Assembly (NCBI RefSeq): GCF_003387155.1
Contig: NZ_QUMT01000003.1
Span: 894,233-958,232, forward strand
DNA from: Roseateles depolymerans
GTDB lineage: Bacteria; Pseudomonadota; Gammaproteobacteria; Burkholderiales; Burkholderiaceae_C
DNA: 64,000 bases
Direction of reading: 5' to 3'
The translations under genes and the position numbers were made by a program. The notes beneath the pieces are model-generated. The model made no database searches and was not told the origin of the DNA. It worked only from the letters and a program-made list of their open reading frames with translations. Below, piece by piece: positions 36,576-45,687 of this stretch (position 1 is its first letter; each line of letters starts with the position of its first letter).

Positions 36576-37559
36576 ATGCATCTGTTGCCCTTCCTCCCCG
36601 CTGCGCGCCGCCGCGTGAGCACCCTGATGGTCGTCCTGGGCGCTGCCCTGATGACCTGGACCCTGCCCGCGCACGCCGCCCCGCCGGCCGAGGCGCGTTG
36701 TCCGGCCGATCTGGCACCGGTGCCGCCGGCGCAGGTGCAAGCGCAGGTGAAGGACCGCGGCATCCTCTGGACGCTGACCCGCGACGGCCACACCTCCTAC
36801 CTGCATGCCAGCCTGCATCTGGGCCGCCCCGCATGGGCCGCACCAGGACCGAAGCTCAAGGCCGCGCTGGACCAGGTCGATGCGGTGGCGCTGGAACTGG
36901 ATCCGCTGGACACCACCGCCTGGACCCTGCCGCCCACCCCGGCGCTGCCCATCGACGCCCAGTTGCAAAAGCGGCTCGAGGCCCAGGCCCGCCTGGCCTG
37001 CCTGCCGGCGCAGGCGCTGGCGTCGATGCATCCGCTGCTGCAGCTCAGCACCCTCACCCTGGCGCAGGCCCGGGCGCTGGGGCTGGACGTGCAGTACGGC
37101 CAGGAAGTGCTGCTCAGCCGCTGGGCGCGGGAGCGACAACTGCCGGTGATCGCGCTGGAAACCCTGCAGGGCCAGCTGTCCGCCCTGCTGCCCGAGGATC
37201 CGGACGAGGCCCGCCACGAACTGCGCTCCGGCCTGCGCCAACTGGAAAGGCCCGCCGAGCTGCGGCGCATGCTGGGCGACCTGGTCTCCACCTGGGAGCG
37301 CGGCGACCTGCGCCGGCTCGCCCGCTACGAAGACTGGTGCCACTGCGTGCAGGACGCCCGCGACCGCGCCGCCCTGGCTCGCGAGAACGATGGCCGCAAT
37401 CCCAACCTGGCGGACCGCATCTCCGAACTGCATCGCCAGGGCCAGTCCTTGCTGGTGGCGGTGGGGGCGCTGCACATGACCGGCCCCAAGGCCCTGCCCG
37501 CCTTGCTGCGTCAGCAAGGCTTCGAAGTCACCCAGGTCCATCCCGCCCCCGCGAAGTGA
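36576..37559 (+). CDS. TraB/GumN family protein, exported
   Basis: 327 residues. The Sec signal has basic RRRVST then a hydrophobic core (LMVVLGAALMTWTLPAHA) and ends AHA/A. The body has the TraB/GumN signs: ILWTLTRDGHTSYLHASLHL near the start, DQVDAVALELDPLD, a C-terminal VAVGALHMTGPKALPALLRQ motif carrying conserved His, and QGFEVTQV. The fold is related to metallo-hydrolases of the Tiki family, and activity is mostly untested. Start 36576 follows the AAA gene by 30 bp; the two may be cotranscribed. Confidence 0.88.
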   Translation: MHLLPFLPAARRRVSTLMVVLGAALMTWTLPAHAAPPAEARCPADLAPVPPAQVQAQVKDRGILWTLTRDGHTSYLHASLHLGRPAWAAPGPKLKAALDQVDAVALELDPLDTTAWTLPPTPALPIDAQLQKRLEAQARLACLPAQALASMHPLLQLSTLTLAQARALGLDVQYGQEVLLSRWARERQLPVIALETLQGQLSALLPEDPDEARHELRSGLRQLERPAELRRMLGDLVSTWERGDLRRLARYEDWCHCVQDARDRAALARENDGRNPNLADRISELHRQGQSLLVAVGALHMTGPKALPALLRQQGFEVTQVHPAPAK

Positions 37560-37623
37560 TCGCTTTGCGGCACACTGCCGGGCTGTCTGCCCTCTCTGAA
37601 CTCAACCGATTCCGGAGCTCTGC

Positions 37624-38298
37624 TTGGCCTCCCTCGCTTCCATCCTTCAGGCCCTTTTCCTGGTGCCGCTGACCTTGCTGCCCATCATCAACCCGGTGGG
37701 GGTGGCCCCCATCGTCATCGATGCCGCCGGCAATGACGACCGGGTGCTCAAGCGCCTGTCCCGCCAGGTGGCCATCAATGGCTGGGTGGTGATCGTGGCG
37801 TCCATGCTGGTGGGCACCTATGTGCTGGACCTGTTTGGCATTTCGCTGCCGGTGGTGCGGGTGGCCGGCGGACTGCTGGTGGCTTTCAGCGCCTGGACCA
37901 TGCTGACCCGTCATGAAGAGGCCGACGAGGTGCAGACCGCCATCGCCGAGGATGCCAGCGCCGACCTGTCGGAAGCCGAGATCGTGCGCCGCAGCTTTTT
38001 CCCGATCACCTTCCCGCTGACCACCGGGCCGGGCTGCATCGCCGCTGCCATCGCACTGGGCGCGCAGTTCCCGCGCCAGCCGCTGCCCTATGTGATGGGC
38101 GCCGGCATCGCGGCCATCGGGGCGGCCATCACGGCCGCGGTTGTCTACCTGATCTTCCGCAACGGCGGACGGCTGCTGATGCGCCTGGGGGAAGTCGGCA
38201 CCACGGTGATGATGCGGCTGATGGCCTTTGTGCTGTTGTGCATCGGCATCCAGATCCTGTGGACGGGCTGGACCGACCTGAATCGCATGGTCCCCTGA
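37624..38298 (+). CDS. MarC family inner-membrane protein
   Basis: 224 residues with six hydrophobic segments. Family motifs: ALFLVPLTLLPIINPVGVAP near the N-terminus and FFPITFPLTTGPGCIAAAIA in the middle. The start is TTG (37624) with ggag 9 nt upstream. The function of MarC/UPF0056 proteins is unresolved; they are not multidrug-resistance proteins in E. coli. 64 bp separate it from the TraB-like gene. Confidence 0.92.
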   Translation: MASLASILQALFLVPLTLLPIINPVGVAPIVIDAAGNDDRVLKRLSRQVAINGWVVIVASMLVGTYVLDLFGISLPVVRVAGGLLVAFSAWTMLTRHEEADEVQTAIAEDASADLSEAEIVRRSFFPITFPLTTGPGCIAAAIALGAQFPRQPLPYVMGAGIAAIGAAITAAVVYLIFRNGGRLLMRLGEVGTTVMMRLMAFVLLCIGIQILWTGWTDLNRMVP

Positions 38299-38445
38299 TT
38301 CCGTCTCGACCCGGCCCAAGGCGGTCCTCCAGCGCGCCTTCTGCCGGACTGTTGCTTCCGGGTTGCTGGCCTCACTGGAACATGGGCGTCGGCACCTCCC
38401 GGAAGACGTAGGATGGGCCACGCACCAGCCAACGCGAGGTCCACC

Positions 38446-40017
38446 ATGTCCGACAAGAGTTTCGGGGCCTTTGTGCCCGGTTTCGACTTTCTCCAGAGCC
38501 TGGTCAAGAACGCCGGCGCGGCCATGCCCGGCTTCAACCAGTGGATTGCGCCCACCCTGAATCCAGAGGAACTGGACAAGCGCGTCCAGGAACTGCGGGC
38601 GGTGCAGTTCTGGCTGGAGCAGAACGCCCGCATGCTGGCCACCACGGTCCAGGCCCTGGAGGTGCAGAAGATGACCCTGTCCACCTTGAGCGCGCTGAAG
38701 GTGCCGATGCAGGACCTGCAGCAGGCGCTGAAGATGCCGGCCATGCCGGACCTGGGCGCGGCGATGGGGGCGATGCGCTCCGCTGCGGCGGCCGCCGGGG
38801 CGAGCTGGAATGCGGCAGCCGGGGGCGGCGCTTCGGCGGGGACCGAGAGCAAGACCCCGGCAGACGCCGGCGCGGGTGGCAAGGCCGGCCGCGGCAGTGC
38901 GGGTGCGGGTGCGGGTGCGGGTGCCGGTGCCGGCGGCGCGTCCGAGGCCGAGGCCCCAGCGCGCGAACCTTCCCGTCCCTCGGCACCGGTTTGGCCCGGC
39001 ATGTCTGCCTTCACTTCGGCGATGGGCCGTGCAAGTGGCACGTCGCCGTCGGGCAAGACCGCCCCGGGCGCGCCGTCCACGGCCGGTCTTGGGTCGGACG
39101 ATGACGACCCCGCGCTCAGTGATGATGACCAAGAGCGCGATCTCGAACACGATCGCGACGGCCCTGACGATTCCGATGACCCCGCGCCAGACGATGTCGA
39201 GGGCCATGCATCGGCGAGCCATCACGACGCCAGCCCCCCAGCGGGTGCAGACGCTGGAGCAACAGGCGCCAAGGCCGCCCCACTGGGCGTGGACCCGATG
39301 CAGTGGTGGAACGCGCTGACCCAGCAGTTCACCCAGATCGCGACGCAGGCGATGAAGGACACCCATCTGATGAAGCAGGGCATGGACGCCGCGGGCGAAA
39401 GCCTGCGCAAGGCGGCCAATGTCCCGGCGGAGATGATGAATCAGGCGGCCAAGGTGGCCAAGGCCGCCACCGAAGCGTCGATGGATGCGGTGAGTGCGGC
39501 TGCCGCTGCCAGGGCGAAACGATCCAGGGCCGCCAGCAGCGGGACGCCTGGTGCCGCAGACACAGGCGAATCGGGCACCGCTCCCGCGAAGGGCGCGGCC
39601 CGTTCCGAGGCCAGCAGCGGCGCGCGTGCCGGGCGTGCAGGCAAGGGGTCAGGCACCGGGTCAGCCGCGACGGCAGGCACAAAGGCATCGACGGGCAAGC
39701 GCACCGCTGCAGGCGCAGGCACTGGCACCCAATCCGGCCGCGCAGCACCGGCCAAGTCCAGCCCGCCTGCGCCCGCCAAGTCCACCAAGTCCGCCAAGTC
39801 CGCCAAGTCCGCCAAGACCACCGCCGCTGCCACCCCGCGAACACCCAAGATCCCCGCCGCCGGCAAGTCCGCCGCATCCCCCCAGTCGACCGCCGCCAAG
39901 AAGCCGCAGCCTGCCCGAAAGGCCAGCGCCAAGACCCCGGCTTCCTCCAAACCGGCCGCACGGACCACCGCCGCCGCCAAGAGTGGGTCGGCGGCCACCC
40001 GTCGTCGCGGCAACTGA
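38446..40017 (+). CDS. phaM: PhaM-like PHA granule regulatory protein, oversized
   Basis: 523 residues; PhaM of Cupriavidus necator is about half that. Residues 1-100 match PhaM: NPEELDKRVQELRAVQFWLE, QNARMLATTVQALEVQKMTL. The second conserved block is at about 283 (GVDPMQWWNALTQQFTQIAT). An Ala/Gly/Asp/Glu-rich insert (about 110-280) separates the two, and a long Lys/Ala/Pro tail (about 370-523) resembles histone H1 and should bind DNA. PhaM activates PHA synthase PhaC and tethers granules to the nucleoid. ATG 38446 has gagg upstream. Two tandem repeats lie within it. Confidence 0.85.
   Translation: MSDKSFGAFVPGFDFLQSLVKNAGAAMPGFNQWIAPTLNPEELDKRVQELRAVQFWLEQNARMLATTVQALEVQKMTLSTLSALKVPMQDLQQALKMPAMPDLGAAMGAMRSAAAAAGASWNAAAGGGASAGTESKTPADAGAGGKAGRGSAGAGAGAGAGAGGASEAEAPAREPSRPSAPVWPGMSAFTSAMGRASGTSPSGKTAPGAPSTAGLGSDDDDPALSDDDQERDLEHDRDGPDDSDDPAPDDVEGHASASHHDASPPAGADAGATGAKAAPLGVDPMQWWNALTQQFTQIATQAMKDTHLMKQGMDAAGESLRKAANVPAEMMNQAAKVAKAATEASMDAVSAAAAARAKRSRAASSGTPGAADTGESGTAPAKGAARSEASSGARAGRAGKGSGTGSAATAGTKASTGKRTAAGAGTGTQSGRAAPAKSSPPAPAKSTKSAKSAKSAKTTAAATPRTPKIPAAGKSAASPQSTAAKKPQPARKASAKTPASSKPAARTTAAAKSGSAATRRRGN
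38897..38932 (+). repeat. 6-bp tandem repeat inside phaM
   Basis: (GTGCGG)x4 then (GTGCCG)x2, encoding an Ala-Gly run in the insert between the two PhaM blocks. It is a slippage-prone, in-frame array (unit of 6). Confidence 0.8.
39778..39816 (+). repeat. 9-bp tandem repeat inside phaM
   Basis: AAGTCC(A/G)CC repeated about four times plus a partial copy, encoding Lys-Ser-(Thr/Ala) in the basic DNA-binding tail. Copy number can change without breaking the frame. Confidence 0.8.
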
Positions 40018-40063
40018 GCGCCGCAGGCGTACAGTTGCAGACTGCCTATTCCGAGGGCCGTAC

Positions 40064-41224
40064 ATGCCTCGTTTTTTCCAGGCGCATGCCACCCATCCCG
40101 ATGCGCACATGGCCATGGCGCTCGCCGCCGCCCAGATCGACGGGCAGCGCGGCGACCGGCCGCTGACGCTCGGTTTCCTCTACATCAGCGAGGACTACCT
40201 GCCGCAGGCCGAAGCCCTGCTGGACGATGCGCGCCAGCGCTGGCCTGGCTGCGGCTTCGTCGGCGCCTCCGCTTTGGCGGTCTGCGCGGGCGGCGCCGAA
40301 TATTTCGGCGACCCGGCCCTGGCGCTGCTGATGTGTGATCTTCCCGCCGACCAGTGGCGCATCTTCTCCGGCCGCTCTCCGCTGCCGCCGGAGTGGGACG
40401 CCCGCAGCCTGCTGCTGCATGCGGACGGCCAGACGCCGGACCTGCAGGAGCTGATTGGCGAACTGGCGGACCGCTCCTCCAGTGGCTATGTGTTCGGAGG
40501 CCTGGTCAGCGGACGCCAGCAGGCCATCCAGATTGCCGACGGCGTGGTGGAAGGCGGCCTGTCCGGCCTGGCGCTGCGGGAGGGTGTTCGCTGGATCTCG
40601 CGCGTCAGCCAGGGCTGCCAGCCGCTGGGCCGCGAGCGACGGGTGACCGGCAGCGACGGTGCCCTGGCCACCGAACTGGACGGACGCCCCGCCCTGGATG
40701 CCTTGCTGGAAGACCTCAAGCTGCCCGCATTCACCGGCGAGACCACCACGCTGCGCCAGGCCATGCCGCTGTTTCGTCGCACGCTGGTCGGGCTGAGTGA
40801 TGCGCCGGGCGCCCGCAAGGACTACGGGCCCGAGGTGCGGGTGCGTCATCTGGTGGGGCTCGACCCCGCCCGGCGTGGCGTGGCGGTGGCGGAGCAGCTG
40901 CGCGAAGGCGAGCTGCTGAGCTTTTGTGAACGCAATCCCGAGGCCGCCCGGCGCGATCTGGTCCGCATCTGCACCGAAATCCGTGCGGACGCCGAGGAAC
41001 TGGGCGCCACCATGGCCGGCGCGCTCTACATCAGCTGCACCGGACGTGGGGGGCCGCACTTTGGCGCGCCGTCCGCCGAACTTCAGTGGGTGCAGCATGC
41101 GCTGGGCGACGTGCCGCTGGTGGGCTTCTTCGCCAACGGCGAAATTGCCCACGCCCGGCTGCACGGCTACACCGGGGTGCTGACCGTGTTCCTGGACGGG
41201 GGCCAGCCTGCCTCCGCAGAATGA
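40064..41224 (+). CDS. FIST domain signal-transduction protein
   Basis: 386 residues. The FIST N domain (LGFLYISEDYLPQAEALLDD, WPGCGFVGASALAVCAGGAE) and FIST C domain (VRHLVGLDPARRGVAVAEQL, GALYISCTGRGGPHFG, VPLVGFFANGEIAHA) are both complete, in the usual order and length. FIST proteins are thought to bind small ligands such as amino acids; no output domain is fused here. ATG 40064 starts MPRFFQAHATHPD. It follows phaM by 46 bp. Confidence 0.9.
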   Translation: MPRFFQAHATHPDAHMAMALAAAQIDGQRGDRPLTLGFLYISEDYLPQAEALLDDARQRWPGCGFVGASALAVCAGGAEYFGDPALALLMCDLPADQWRIFSGRSPLPPEWDARSLLLHADGQTPDLQELIGELADRSSSGYVFGGLVSGRQQAIQIADGVVEGGLSGLALREGVRWISRVSQGCQPLGRERRVTGSDGALATELDGRPALDALLEDLKLPAFTGETTTLRQAMPLFRRTLVGLSDAPGARKDYGPEVRVRHLVGLDPARRGVAVAEQLREGELLSFCERNPEAARRDLVRICTEIRADAEELGATMAGALYISCTGRGGPHFGAPSAELQWVQHALGDVPLVGFFANGEIAHARLHGYTGVLTVFLDGGQPASAE

Positions 41225-41315
41225 CCCGCTTCCGCCCCGCTCCACCGCGCTCTACCGCGCTCCACCTCGTTTACCCAGCACCCAGCCGCTCCCCCTGCCC
41301 GGTACAGTCCCCACC

Positions 41316-42818
41316 ATGAATGCGCCGTTGCCCGTCAGCCTTGCCGACCCTGTCGATCGGACCCAGCGCCAGGCCCAGGTGGTGCGGGCCCTGTCGGCCG
41401 TGCTGCCCGCCCATGCCCTGCTGTGGAGCGACGAGCAGACACGGCCCTACGAATGCGACGGCCTGACCGCCTACCGCGAACGCCCGCTGGTGGTGGTGCT
41501 GCCGGAGGATGAAGCACAGGTGGCGGCGGTGCTGCGCACCTGCCATGCGCTGAAGGTGCCGGTGGTGGCGCGGGGCGCGGGCACCGGCCTGTCCGGCGGC
41601 GCCATGCCCCACGCCATGGGCGTGACGCTGGGCCTGGCCCGCTTCAACCGCATCCTGTCGGTGGACCCGCTGGCTCGGACGGCACGGGTGCAATGCGGCG
41701 TGCGCAACCTGGCCATCTCCGAGGCGGCGGCCCCTCACGGGCTCTATTACGCCCCGGACCCCAGCAGCCAGATCGCCTGCACCATCGGCGGCAACGTGGC
41801 GGAAAACTCCGGCGGCGTGCACTGCCTCAAGTACGGACTCACGCTGCACAACGTGCTTCAGGTCAAGGGCTTCACCGTGGACGGAGAGCCGGTGGAATTC
41901 GGTTCCCAGGCGCTGGACGTGCCCGGACTGGACTTGCTGGCGGTGATGGTGGGCAGCGAAGGCATGCTCGCGGTGGTGACCGAGGTGACGGTCCGGCTCA
42001 CGCCCAAGCCGCAACTGGCCCGCTGCATCATGGCCAGCTTCGACGACCTGCGCCGCGCGGGGGATGCGGTGGCCGCGCTGATTGCCGACGGCATCATTCC
42101 CGCCGGCCTGGAGATGATGGACAAGCCGATGACGGCGGCGGTCGAGGACTTCGTCCATGCCGGCTACGACCTGCAGGCGGAAGCCATTCTGCTGTGCGAG
42201 AGCGACGGCACGCCGGAAGAAGTGGCCGAAGAGATCGAGCGCATGAGCGCGGTGCTGCGAGCCAGCGGTGCGACCGGCATCGAAGTCAGCGAGACCGAGG
42301 CGCAGCGCCTGCGCTTCTGGAGCGGTCGCAAGAATGCCTTCCCCGCCTCGGGCCGCATCAGCCCGGACTACATGTGCATGGACTCCACCATCCCGCGCAA
42401 GCGCCTGGCGGACGTGCTGCTGGCCATCCAGGCGATGGAGAAGAAATACGGCCTGCGCTGCGCCAACGTGTTCCATGCGGGCGACGGCAACCTGCATCCG
42501 CTGATCCTGTTCGACGCGAACGACCCGGACCAGTTGGCCCGTTGTGAGCAGTTCGGCGCGGACATCCTGGAGACCAGTGTCGCCATGGGCGGCACGGTCA
42601 CGGGCGAGCACGGCGTGGGTGTGGAAAAACTCAACAGCATGTGCGTGCAGTTCTCGCCCGAGGAACGGGAGCAGATGCTGGCGCTCAAGCGTGCGTTCGA
42701 CCCGGTGGGCCTGCTCAATCCGGGCAAGGTGATTCCCACCCTGCAGCGCTGCGCCGAATACGGCCGCATGCATGTGAAACGGGGCCTGCTGGCCTTCCCC
42801 GAGCTGGAGCGATTCTGA
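41316..42818 (+). CDS. glcD: glycolate oxidase subunit GlcD, FAD-binding
   Basis: 500 residues, full length. FAD-binding PCMH region: PLVVVLPEDEAQVAAVLRTC, VPVVARGAGTGLSGGAMPH, IACTIGGNVAENSGGVHCLK, MLAVVTEVTVRLTPKPQ. C-terminal cap: VFHAGDGNLHPLILFD and TGEHGVGVEKLNSM. It oxidises glycolate to glyoxylate with GlcE and GlcF. ATG 41316; a TACAGT -10-like box lies a few bases upstream. It overlaps glcE by one base (TGATG). Confidence 0.96.
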   Translation: MNAPLPVSLADPVDRTQRQAQVVRALSAVLPAHALLWSDEQTRPYECDGLTAYRERPLVVVLPEDEAQVAAVLRTCHALKVPVVARGAGTGLSGGAMPHAMGVTLGLARFNRILSVDPLARTARVQCGVRNLAISEAAAPHGLYYAPDPSSQIACTIGGNVAENSGGVHCLKYGLTLHNVLQVKGFTVDGEPVEFGSQALDVPGLDLLAVMVGSEGMLAVVTEVTVRLTPKPQLARCIMASFDDLRRAGDAVAALIADGIIPAGLEMMDKPMTAAVEDFVHAGYDLQAEAILLCESDGTPEEVAEEIERMSAVLRASGATGIEVSETEAQRLRFWSGRKNAFPASGRISPDYMCMDSTIPRKRLADVLLAIQAMEKKYGLRCANVFHAGDGNLHPLILFDANDPDQLARCEQFGADILETSVAMGGTVTGEHGVGVEKLNSMCVQFSPEEREQMLALKRAFDPVGLLNPGKVIPTLQRCAEYGRMHVKRGLLAFPELERF

Positions 42819-44020
42819 TGAGCGCCTCTGTGGAGCTGGACGCTCACACGGCTTCCGCATCCCTGCCGGCGGCGACCGCGGGCAACCCCGCGTCGACCGC
42901 CGCGCCGCCGCTGTCGCAACAGGCCTTGACCGAGACCGTGCAGGGCCTGCAGGCCCGGGTGCGGGAGGGCAAGCCGCTGCGCATCGAAGGCCATGGCAGC
43001 AAGCGCTTCTACGGGGGAGACCTGCGCGGCGACGTGCTCTCCACCCGCGAGCTGCGCGGCGTGCTGGCCTATGAGCCCAGCGAGCTGTATGTGACCGCCG
43101 CGGCGGGCACGCCGCTGACCGAGCTGGAAGCCTTGCTGGCCACCTGCGGGCAGCATCTGGCGTTTGAACCTCCGAGGTTTGCGGAGGCGGGAGATTCGAG
43201 CACGGGCACCGGCACGGTCGGTGGCATGGTGGCCGCCGGCCTGTCCGGACCGGCCCGGGGCAGCGCGGGCGCGGTGCGTGACCATGTGCTGGGCCTGAGC
43301 CTGATCAACGGCCGTGGTGACTGCCTGCACTTTGGCGGGACGGTGATGAAGAACGTGGCCGGCTACGACGTCTCTCGGCTGATGGCCGGCGCCATGGGCG
43401 TGCTGGGCCTGATGACCCAGGTGACGCTCAAGGTCCTGCCCCGCCCGGTGGCCACGGCCACGCTGCGCTTCGAGCTGCCACAGGACCAGGCCCTGCTCCA
43501 GATGAACCGCTGGGGCGGCCAGCCGCTGCCCATCAGCGCCACCGCCTGGTGGGACGGCGCGCTGGTGGTGCGCCTCTCCGGCGCCGACGCCGCGGTGCGG
43601 GCGGCCCTGCAGCGTCTGGGCGGAGACATGATCCCCGAAGCCATGGCCGCCCCGTTCTGGCAAGGCTTGCGGGACCACAGCGACGAGTTCTTCATGGGCG
43701 CGCGCCGGGCCGTGCAGGGCGGCGCCTGCCTGTGGCGACTGAGCCTGCCCTCCACCGCGCCCGCCCTGTCCCTGCATGGGGAACAGCTGATCGAGTGGGG
43801 TGGCGCCCAGCGCTGGGTGGTGACGCCGATGGCGCCGGCGCAGCTGCGGGAGATGGTCGCTGCCGTGGGCGGCCATGCCGTACTCTTCCGGGCGCAGGAC
43901 AAGTCTGCCGGGGTGTTTGCACCGCTGTCCGCGCCGCTGGCGCGCATCCACCGCCAGCTCAAGGCGGAATTCGATCCGGCCGGCTGCTTCAATCCCGGTC
44001 GCCTCTACCCGGATTTTTAA
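42818..44020 (+). CDS. glcE: glycolate oxidase subunit GlcE
   Basis: 400 residues. FAD-binding subunit related to GlcD but shorter: PLRIEGHGSKRFYGGDLRGD, GVLAYEPSELYVTAAAGTPL, GTVGGMVAAGLSGPARGS, FGGTVMKNVAGYDVSRLMAG, ending FNPGRLYPDF. The N-terminus carries about 30 extra Ala/Thr-rich residues. It is translationally coupled to glcD and needed for the membrane-bound glycolate dehydrogenase complex. Confidence 0.95.
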   Translation: MSASVELDAHTASASLPAATAGNPASTAAPPLSQQALTETVQGLQARVREGKPLRIEGHGSKRFYGGDLRGDVLSTRELRGVLAYEPSELYVTAAAGTPLTELEALLATCGQHLAFEPPRFAEAGDSSTGTGTVGGMVAAGLSGPARGSAGAVRDHVLGLSLINGRGDCLHFGGTVMKNVAGYDVSRLMAGAMGVLGLMTQVTLKVLPRPVATATLRFELPQDQALLQMNRWGGQPLPISATAWWDGALVVRLSGADAAVRAALQRLGGDMIPEAMAAPFWQGLRDHSDEFFMGARRAVQGGACLWRLSLPSTAPALSLHGEQLIEWGGAQRWVVTPMAPAQLREMVAAVGGHAVLFRAQDKSAGVFAPLSAPLARIHRQLKAEFDPAGCFNPGRLYPDF

Positions 44021-44087
44021 GCCGAACAACCTGGCCGATCAACCAAGCCGGACTCCCCAACCCCAACGCCCCGGATCCCTCCCCCCG

Positions 44088-45332
44088 ATGCAGACCCATC
44101 TCGCCCCGGAATTCCAGGACACCCCCGAAGGGCAGACCGCCGAGGCCATTCTGCGGCGCTGTGTCCACTGCGGCTTTTGCACCGCCACCTGCCCCACCTA
44201 CCAGTTGCTGGGCGATGAACTGGACGGACCGCGGGGCCGCATCTACCTGATCAAGCAAGTGCTGGAGGGCGCCCAGCCCACGCGGGCCACCCAGCAGCAT
44301 CTGGACCGCTGCCTGACCTGCCGCAATTGCGAGAGCACCTGCCCCTCCGGCGTGCAGTACGGGCAACTGGTGGAGATCGGCCGGCAGGTGGTGGACGCCA
44401 AGGTCGAACGCCCGCGGCAGGAACGGCTGCGGCGCTGGCTGCTCAAGGAAGGGCTGACCTCCTCGCTCTTCAAGCCCGCCCTGCGCCTGGGCCAGGCCTT
44501 CCGGCCCTTCGTGCCGGCCGCGCTGCGGGACAAGGTGCCCGCCCGCCCGCCGGCGCGGGCCCATCTCTGGCCGCAGCACAGCCATCCCCGCAAGGTGCTG
44601 ATGCTGCTGGGCTGTGTGCAGCCGGCCATGCATCCCAACATCAATGCGGCCACCGCGCGGGTGCTGGATGCCGCCGGCATCCAGACCCTGGTGGCCGATG
44701 AAGCCGGCTGCTGCGGCGCCCTGCGGGCCCACCTGGGTGACCACCATGGCGGGCTGGATGATGCCCGTCGCAACATCGACGCCTGGTGGCCGATGGTGGA
44801 CGGCCACAACCAGCCGGTGGAGGCCATCGTCATGAATGCCTCGGGCTGCGGCGTGCAGGTCAAGGACTACGGCCGGCTGCTGGCCCATGACCCGGCCTAT
44901 GCCGAGCGTGCGGCCAAGGTGTCGGCCATGACCCGGGACCTGTGCGAGCTGCTGCCGCCCATGGCCGCGACGCTGGGCCGGCGCTTGCGGCCCGGTGCCA
45001 AACGGCCCCGTCTGGCCTATCACCCGCCTTGCACCCTGCAGCACGGCCAGCAGATCCGCGGCGGGGTGGAAGGGATGATGCGGGAGCTGGGTTTCGAGAT
45101 CTCGGTCGCGCCGATGGACAGCCACCTGTGCTGCGGCTCTGCCGGGACGTATTCGGTGTTGCAACCGACGCTGTCCAAGCAGTTGCGGGACCGCAAGCTG
45201 CAGGCCCTGGCGCCGCTGGCGGCTGACGTCATCGTGTCGAGCAACGTCGGCTGCATCCAGCATCTGCAGGCAGGCTGTGAGACGCCCGTGCGGCACTGGA
45301 TTGAAGTGCTGGATGACGCCTTGATGCCCTGA
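44088..45332 (+). CDS. glcF: glycolate oxidase iron-sulfur subunit GlcF
   Basis: 414 residues. Two 4Fe-4S ferredoxin motifs, CVHCGFCTATCP and CLTCRNCESTCP, near the N-terminus, then two CCG domains (GCVQPAMHP, AGCCGALRAHLGDHHG and HPPCTLQHGQ, DSHLCCGSAGTYSVLQP). It passes electrons from GlcD/E to the quinone pool. ATG 44088 lies 67 bp after glcE; no strong Shine-Dalgarno is visible (cccccc before the ATG). The operon ends at the terminator at 45538. Confidence 0.95.
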   Translation: MQTHLAPEFQDTPEGQTAEAILRRCVHCGFCTATCPTYQLLGDELDGPRGRIYLIKQVLEGAQPTRATQQHLDRCLTCRNCESTCPSGVQYGQLVEIGRQVVDAKVERPRQERLRRWLLKEGLTSSLFKPALRLGQAFRPFVPAALRDKVPARPPARAHLWPQHSHPRKVLMLLGCVQPAMHPNINAATARVLDAAGIQTLVADEAGCCGALRAHLGDHHGGLDDARRNIDAWWPMVDGHNQPVEAIVMNASGCGVQVKDYGRLLAHDPAYAERAAKVSAMTRDLCELLPPMAATLGRRLRPGAKRPRLAYHPPCTLQHGQQIRGGVEGMMRELGFEISVAPMDSHLCCGSAGTYSVLQPTLSKQLRDRKLQALAPLAADVIVSSNVGCIQHLQAGCETPVRHWIEVLDDALMP

Positions 45333-45687
45333 ACGCGCGGCGGGCCGGCCACGGATCACCGCTGAATCGTCGCTTTCTTGCGTCGTTCGGACCCGAATGG
45401 CTGCCAAATCGAGAAAGAAGTCGCATCCAGGAGGCTCCTCTCCGGGCAAACCCCGGCATGCGCAGGGCCCGGCGCCCGCACAATCGCGGGCAATAACAGG
45501 AGGGGAGCGCGCAAGCGATCCAATCAGAAAACGGAACGGGCCGGTCACCATGTGGGGACCGGCCCTTTTCCTTTTTGGTGCGGAGTGCCTCACTGGTGCA
45601 GCCTGCGCCCGGCCCGTGGACGCCCCGGTGCCGCCAGGGGCCCGATCGGGCCATACTGCGCCGGTCACGTTTTCACCCCTCCCCGTC
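45333..45687. other. intergenic region with glc terminator
   Basis: 355 bases between glcF and the phosphatase gene. It contains the terminator at 45538-45575 and, after it, the promoter region of the next gene. I see no other element. Confidence 0.5.
45538..45575 (+). terminator. Rho-independent terminator of glcDEF
   Basis: Nine-base-pair stem gggccggtc/gaccggccc with a 10-nt loop, then ttttccttttt. It lies 205 bp after the glcF stop, so a long 3' untranslated region is implied unless an earlier site exists. Confidence 0.85.

Noticed and set aside
34254-37541. A 1095-codon open frame on the minus strand opposite the AAA+ and TraB genes
   Set aside because: Antisense of two conserved genes, with composition typical of high-GC shadow frames.
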